64,000 bases of DNA. It comes from Apium graveolens. Its lineage: Eukaryota; Streptophyta; Magnoliopsida; Apiales; Apiaceae. Positions within the stretch are counted from its first letter, which is position 1. Each line of letters starts with the position of its first letter. The stretch spans positions 66,328,336 through 66,392,335 of the forward strand of contig NC_133657.1 of assembly GCF_009905375.1 (NCBI RefSeq), in the 5' to 3' direction. The notes beneath the pieces were generated by a model. It made no database searches. It was given only the letters and a program-made list of their open reading frames with translations, and had not been told where the DNA came from. This document shows, piece by piece, positions 57,061 through 64,000 of the stretch. A program made the position numbers and the translations under genes.

Positions 57061-60000
57061 ATCTGACGAGAAATTCTTACCTTATTCCCTGAGGTAATCT
57101 TGGTAGAGCATTCGTTCGAACCTCCTGGACCTCACTTTAATTTTTAAAGAATTTCGATATGAGATTCACTGTAATGTTCTTTTCTAACAGTTCACCATCA
57201 ATACCTTTGTTTAATCATCCCTATTTACACGTATTTTTGGAATGAATTCCTATCTCTAACTATCAACGTTTCACCTCATTCTCCTACCAGTTCGGGCACA
57301 ACCGTTATTCCCAACTTGCATATTTCCTGGATTATTTTATAATATTTCTTTATCATCCTTTTTGATTCCACTTCTTTTCTTTATTATTTCTCCCTTCTCA
57401 TGATTCATTATTTCTTTTAAACATAACGAATTTCTTCTTCTTAGTAATTTTAATTTGTTTATCGTTGGATAGGTCATTTCTGGGGTTTACACTGGAATGA
57501 AGGCTTTTATTTATAATATTTAAATTTTTACCAACAAAATTATCGAATTTCATCGGTAGCTATTTTCTTAGCCTTGCTTAACGCATCACAGATCACGTAT
57601 TTGACTTCTCTTCATTGACCAACATTTCTTTTCCCTGAGTTCACATGCGGACTTCATCATTCTTCGCCTTTCATTAGATGCTTGAATTTGCGAGCTTTCC
57701 ATTATTCTACAGCAACTTTCATTCAATCGCCGTTTAAAAGAAGTGTACATTCAAATCTTTCATTAATTCATCATTCGATATGGGTATACCTCCAAGTCCT
57801 TCCTGGAACGCTATTGCAGATGATGTAATCCCTTTCTTTATCTTAAACCTTCAGTTCTTAAAAGAATTTTTATTACTAGCATGTACCGGTAATTTCATGT
57901 TCCTCTTATTCATCGAAAAGAGCGTATTCTTCTGGATCAACCTTGCACCTGGTTGCAGTAACACCATACTAATTGAACTAAGCCTTCAATTTATGTTAAT
58001 GCCATTACTTTTTCTCAAATTTCTTATCGCTTTCATTTCGGATCTAGAAATCATGTTAGAGCTTGACTCAATCTAATTGGAATCGATCTCCATTTAACTA
58101 ACCATTAGTTGGTAAAGTTGATCAATTAACTCCTTTAGCTGATCACTTAAACCAAATGCTGACTAGCTAACTGGAATCAAAGACCAATTATATAAAGTCA
58201 GTTTGGTCATAACAACTTTCTCAAGAACCGAGATCGCAATTATTTGGAATACTGACGAGAATGATAATATACTTCTTTGTCCTTAACTATAGGGTAATTT
58301 CTGAAACTTTAGGCAGCACTTCCCCTACACCATTTACTACCAGTCGGACTCAAGCCGACATCATCAATCAACCAAAGCATCCACAATCATATATGTCCAC
58401 TTCCATCAACCAAAACAATCATCCATCTTGGACGATACACATTCAGTTTCATTAACTAATCTGTTTATCGTTTAATAACCACGCATGGTTTTCATTACTA
58501 TCGTCATAATCTGGTGGAAACTTAATCGTTATATCGTTATTTCTTAAAAGGTTTCACAGTCGAGTCACCATTGTGTCATCTCCATTTATGGTTCCGCGTC
58601 AAACTTTCGTCACTGACCTGGGTATGAGCATTGAATTCATCATCACTTATTTACGCAAGTTGGAGAACTTCACAATTTCTTGAAGAGCACATTCAAAGTT
58701 CGATTATATTTAAGATTTCTTCCATCTTGAATCTTTATGACAAATATCTTCCCACAACGAAGGGATATTTCACGTAGTAATTGCATGTCTGAGTCATTAT
58801 TTAGAATTTCCTTAATCTTTGATCGTCGTCCCGATACTCGTTTGCTCCGTCTGACGCACACAACTTTACTTCCTTATTTTATAATTGATATAATTATTAC
58901 GGTTCACTAACGATCCATTCCTCATCGAAATCTTCTGATTTGAAGTGCATCGCGTTAACGTACTCTACGGTACTTATGTGATCCTCATAACACGAACAAC
59001 TGTCAAATTTGATGTCCTTGCCATGACCACGTTATCGGTGTATCCATTCTTCTTTGCTTGCAAATGTCCCCCATTTATCGGCTTGCAATCATATTCTTCT
59101 TTGACACGTAATTCTACTTGTCGCACGGGACTATTCTATTTCTTTCGTAATCATCAGAGAACAGACTCGATGCAAGAAGAGAGTTTATTAATATGATTTT
59201 GAATGAAAAGAAGGATAGGGAGTAACAATACAACAAACAGTTGGAAGAATCTGTAAGTTAATAAATTGAAGGAATAAAAATGAGTGAAGAATTAGACAAC
59301 CATATTCATACTCAAGATGGCCAGTCTTTCATACTATATGGCATACAGCACATGATTAGGTGGCGTCCCACCCGACTTTTCGTCATTTCGACAAAACGTC
59401 ATATCACAACACTGTTGTCTCAATCAGAAATCAAGGATTCGAGAAGAGAAACAATTCAGAAGGAATACAATAAATTTTCTTTCATTTTTGCCTCATATAA
59501 TTTAATATCACAGCTTCGCGTAAAGTATCCATCGATCACGCAACTCCTCAATTCTGTCGATAAAATATGATGCCTCTTCCACCATCTAGAAGATTCTACC
59601 ATTTCCTTCAATCATCCTTCATTTATTCAAACCACGAACCTCATTAAATTTTAATAATTTTATAAATTGAGTAAGTAATATTTTTAACATGTTGATTCAG
59701 AATTTATATTCGTCTTTCATGGAGAAATTTAAACTTTCTTCTTACTAGTGGTCTACTTGATCCTTCGAATTAATAACACTGAGTCTAATTTCATTCTTCT
59801 TTTTAGGTCATTTTCTGTTGGTAATAAAAAGAACATAGATAGTAATTTGACAACCAATTTGTAAAACTCATTTTATGCCAAAAATCCTCTGAAAGTTGGT
59901 TAAGAAAATCTTTTCCTAAAATCTCATTTTTAAAGTTTTGAAAATCAAATATTTGGTCGTCATTACTATATAAGTTACTTGCTATTTTCCTGATTTACCA

Positions 60001-60761
60001 ATGGAATGTCTAATTAAAAGACTGCTCATATAAGGGTCTCTCCACTTTGGTACCTCTTCCACTTTTCTTTGGACTCTATTCGCATTTCTTAGTTGATGAA
60101 ACTTCATTTACCGTGGTATATCATTTTATTTCTAACTCGAACCCAACGCTGACGTCTGCCATGGTCTTTCATATTCTTGTCGCCGTCCTTGACGTTATGC
60201 TTACAACCACGCATGTGCTTCGATGTTCTGTCTGTAGATAGAGTCGCATCTTCTTTCTAGTCTTACCTATATCTAGGAAGGTAGATATCATTCATCGCGC
60301 AGCGCCTGATAAGTGATAAGAATCTTCTCGCAACGGTGGTGCCTTCGAAACGAGCAACATTAGTTCTTCATCAGCTTCTATCAACTGGTTGCCTCCGATG
60401 AGAAGCTCTCCTACTACCTAATTCTAAGTTAAATCGTGCCAACACTCACCTAGCTTCCCTTACACAAGTGCTCACGAAATCACCCACATTTCCTTCAAAA
60501 CCACAAGAAAAGTAGGGTAACATACTCAGTCTCCATCGATTTCTCATTATTGTATGATCTAAGGTTTCAATATACCTATGATGTTGTGATATTCGCCTTA
60601 CACTTTCTCAACGATCCTATCTTAGCAACTCCATCTCGAATCTACTAACCCTAATTCGCACTCAACTCAATTTATCCTAAATATGCCTAGGGTCTATCCT
60701 ATCTTGTACGACCTATCATTCCTATCTTATTCTCACCTATTCTTATTTCAGTGACCAATAA
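57061..60761 (-). other. Element C interior, gag/protease side, unrecognised
   Basis: About 3.7 kb upstream of the RT relic, where gag and protease should lie. Stops are frequent in all frames, and no zinc knuckle or protease box was recognised by eye. The longest open stretches (57780-58076 and 59280-59570, plus strand) show no known motif and are not called as genes. Confidence 0.5.
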
Positions 60762-60780
60762 CCTGCAGCTCTGATACCAA
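60762..60780 (-). promoter_or_regulatory. Element C primer-binding site (tRNA-Met)
   Basis: Minus strand TTGGTATCAGAGCTGCAGG, one base inside the 5' LTR. Confidence 0.9.
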
Positions 60781-60781
60781 C

Positions 60782-63700
60782 TGTAACAACCCAAATCCGG
60801 GGTCAGGATTTGGTGTCACTAAACAATCATTGTATAAAATAAAGAAATAAATAAATAACCCCTTGAATCCGGATCATTTACAGGTTATGGTATGAAACAA
60901 GAATCTAGCCCTTTACAACTCACAGTAACTAGCATACAATTATAAATACCTTTGAACTAATGCTCTTGTCACATTCCTCTAACATCTTCAACATCTCGCA
61001 GCGGAAATTTCTCTAACTCCTGATGTCGATCAAAGCTAATCACTTTTACCCTTATCTGTTTCTGGCGGAAATAAGAATTTACAAAGCAAGAGTGAGCCAA
61101 AAATGCCCAGCAAGTATATAATTTGAGTTTCAAGCATTAATATCAAAAGAAAAACTTCCGGACAAAATCTTAAAATAATTTTAAATCATTCTATTTATTT
61201 TGAGTGAGTGAGCGAATAAACGTTGGCTGTCACCAGCCTTTAACTAAAATCCAAAAATGACAATCGATTCCCCGGTTCATCTCCTGAATCAGGGTTTTGT
61301 CCGATTTTGGAATCATAAAACCTTTCGAGAGAGAATGCCGTTAATGGCGATCAACAACAAATTAGACTGGACACTAGTTCGCATCTATATTCTGCTGATC
61401 AGTCAGAATATAATACAGATCTATATCTCAATATATAGATCTAGTCGGGTCCTCAGGTACTACGGGCCATCTCGAGGCACTAGTCATCCCGGTCCTCAGG
61501 ATTAAGTGAAACTCAATCCCCAAAATATCACTATCCAGCCCGTAGAGTGTTTTGATGACAAATCATTTTGAATTCAAAACATCCCAATTAAGGGTTCGCA
61601 AATAACCCGAAAGAATGGGTATTTGCTCAAGAGAGCAATCGAATTATAGGAACAAGAATAAAAAGATCATGCGTAATCAGAGTAATTGCAGCGAAATGTA
61701 AAACATTTAACTATTCTGAACTTAGAATAGGATCGAAGAAATAATTGCATAAAATCAGGAATACTTGCAGTATTTTAAAAGAAAATCAAGAATACTTGCA
61801 GTATTTAAAAGAAAAATCCAGAATACTTGCCTCAATAAACTTCAATCGCTATTAGTAGTTGACTTTGATTCGACTTGATCGTTTGGCTTTATCGTCAAAC
61901 TACTATTCCATTCTGGATTCGATCCCGACACTCAGGTTCTTCGGTTGGAACTTCGTTGATCCCAACGTGTAATCACTAGATCAATCCTAGCCCAACGTCA
62001 CGTCTCGGGTCTTCCGACTAAGACCTACAGTGTTGGAATACCCTAATTCAGATAACCGCTTAACATGCACCACAATCCTATTCTACCCATACGATTTCAT
62101 AACCCAACTCGGATTTATATGTATTATCGAAATACACATAGCAATTATTGTTCACATCTTCGAAACTCGGTTCGGTATTTATTTTCAGAAAATACGTATA
62201 TTTGTTACCTCAAAAATAGGGTAATCGATTACTTATAAATTATTTTGTGTCACTCGCAATTAAGTTTATACAATATAATCGTATATGGTTATTCGACATC
62301 TCCGATAATTATAGGTTACGTTCCTGTATTTTCGGAATTATTTTCCCAAAAATCGGGCAGCGTTTCCTCTATTTATCGGCCTGCCCGTCGAATCATTTCG
62401 ACGTCAAATAACAACAATCCAACACAATCATCCAATTCAGAATCCATACACCAATCCCACTCACCGATACAATTCAGTTATTAATTATTTTTATTCGTAT
62501 TTTTCATTTCGCAATTTATTTTATCAACTAATTTTTATTTGATTATAATTTAGGACTCAGATAAAAATCATCATCGCCCACCGTCCGCTTGTAATAAGTC
62601 ATCGCGGTACGGCGGCAAAATTCTCGGGGTACCCGGTAATTCAGATTCCAACTGAAAATTTCACCGATTACAAAATAATTTTCGTCGTACAAAAATATAT
62701 TTTTATCACCAATATTAATCATTTAATTTCCTGCAGAAAAAGGAATTATAAATTACAATTTAACCACCAAGCCCACTGCTCCAATTCGGCCCAACAAGGC
62801 CCAACAGAAGCAAATCCGCACAGACCAACACAAACATCACAGAGAACACAGGGATACACACGTGGCCACGCGCCGCCCAACCCACACCAACACAACCGAC
62901 ACACACACAATCACGAACACACACACACAATCACGAACACACACACACAACTCACACACGCGTCATAACACGCACCCACGCACATAATCATATATATACA
63001 TACGTTTACATACGAAGCAAGACTGAGAAGGCACGAGGCCAACCAGAAAAAGAGACGGCCGGCAAAGGGCGACCAGCGGCGGGAAGCCGTGAAACAGAGA
63101 GGAGGAGAAGAAAGAGATGGGAAGAGGGAAAGAGATAGAGAAATTAAAAGAGAGAGATGAGAGAATCTAGAGAGAGAGAGCAGAGAATTACAGTATAGTG
63201 CATCGAGAGGCCGAGAGATTGAAAAAAAAAAAGAAAAAAGGGAGGTTTCGAGAATCTTCTCGAATGAAACCAGAACAGGGATAAGAATAATAGTACTTAT
63301 CTGTTTGTCTGTTTTTATTTATCATAATTTAACACCGCATTTTGCTTTTACCGAACCATGTTGTATAAGAATAGACTCGGAAAATTGTCAAAATAGTTTA
63401 AAAATTATATAAATATCCCCAAATTAATAAAACATGAATTTCGTAATTTTTAAATAAATTTTGGAACGCGACTTACACCTGTATTTTATAATTGACGAAC
63501 TGAGTTGTACTCAAAATAAATTCAGAAGATCATGAAAACAATCTTAAAATGTTTAAAATATCCCGAAGTTTATAAAAACATAAATTTTGAAATTTTTAAA
63601 CAATTTCTAAAACAAAACTTATACCCGCTTTTTAATAATTAACGAAATAACGCGCGGGTGAAATTAATCCCAAAAATTCCCGAAATATTTTAAAATTTTC

Positions 63701-64000
63701 GGAATATTCCAAACTTAATTAAAATATGAGTTTCGTAATTTTTGAAGAATTCTGGAATTAAATACATATTTTACAATTAATTGAAATCAGAATATCATTT
63801 AAAGATAATTAATAAATAAAATATGATTTCCAAATTTTATAAATTTCTAAAAATAATAAATGAAATTATAAAATAATAAAAATAATTTTAGAAACAGTTT
63901 TAGCATTTTTAAGAATAAATATTCAATAAAATCACTTTAAAAGTGAACTAAGTTTATACCGCTCAATAATTAATTATACAATTAATCCTCACGTCCAGCA
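60782..64000 (-). repeat. Element C 5' LTR (partial)
   Basis: Matches 51696 to about 54925 with scattered substitutions. The outer end and target duplication lie beyond the window. If C is intact, TTTGC (as at 51691-51695) should follow it. Confidence 0.92.

Larger units (their letters stand above)
51696..64000 (-). mobile_element. Element C: Ty3/gypsy chromovirus (Tekay-like), decayed, partial
   Basis: Minus-strand element: 3' LTR on the left (51696-55637), purine tract, 5.1-kb interior, Met-tRNA primer site, 5' LTR on the right running past the window. LTRs of about 3.9 kb and the RT motif SKAPYR fit the Tekay/Del group (family knowledge). The interior has no long open frame; only an RT relic was recognised. 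Confidence 0.82.

Noticed and set aside
57780..58076. Plus-strand open stretch in element C as a host gene
   Set aside because: No recognisable motif. It lies antisense inside the decayed interior and has no splice or promoter support.
51696..64000. Short open frames repeated in both LTRs of C (for example 52171 and 61257)
   Set aside because: They recur only because LTRs are duplicates. There is no motif, and the frames have no start context or conservation argument.

Overview
The window is AT-rich plant nuclear DNA made almost entirely of nested LTR retrotransposons. No intact host gene, tRNA, rRNA or CRISPR array was recognised. Lineage names (Angela, Athila, Tat, Sirevirus, Tekay) rest on protein motifs, primer-binding sites and domain order read by eye. 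They indicate a flowering plant, probably a eudicot; the species cannot be fixed from this sequence alone.

Layout, left to right. (1) Positions 1-18967: a Ty1/copia Angela-type element on the minus strand ('E'; 5' LTR 17427-18967, 3' LTR cut by the window start). It is split inside its integrase by a complete plus-strand Ty3/gypsy Athila-type element (2755-13902, target duplication ACTTT). (2) 18968-19098: the first 131 bp of a minus-strand Sirevirus-like LTR ('L'), cut by E. (3) 19302-26355: a minus-strand Tat-clade gypsy element ('D', target duplication GTACC) with an extra antisense gene near its 3' end. (4) 26361-30624: non-LTR sequence with a 966-bp tandem duplication and exon-like fragments, source unknown. 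(5) 30625-about 36730: the 5' part of a plus-strand Sirevirus ('A') with a 780-codon open gag. It is truncated by an unclassified LTR ('F', 36733-37406 continuing at 50032-51695). (6) 37407-50026: a second plus-strand Sirevirus ('B', target duplication GGTCG) inserted in F. It lacks its reverse-transcriptase core, and its 3' end carries a 1.4-kb copy of its own 5' flank. (7) 51696-64000: a minus-strand chromovirus (Tekay-like, 'C') with 3.9-kb LTRs and a decayed interior, running off the right edge.

How it fits together: the nesting gives an order of events (Athila after E, E after L; F after A; B and C after F). Rough LTR divergence counted by eye is D about 5%, E 2.4%, Athila 2.2% and B 0.3%. 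All coding regions are broken. Most premature stops in Athila fit C-to-T or G-to-A transitions, as expected for methylated, silenced DNA.

The observations most worth following are: (a) each Sirevirus family carries its own short motif (A: CCGACGGAT; B: ATCAGAACTT) both in its LTR and, mostly inverted, in variable parts of its genes; (b) B's 3' LTR appears to have been overwritten from the 5' LTR by a conversion tract reaching 1.4 kb into the 5' flank; (c) the Tat element carries an antisense extra gene with a cleanly spliceable intron; (d) Athila carries a GC-rich double palindrome in both LTRs and ahead of its third gene.
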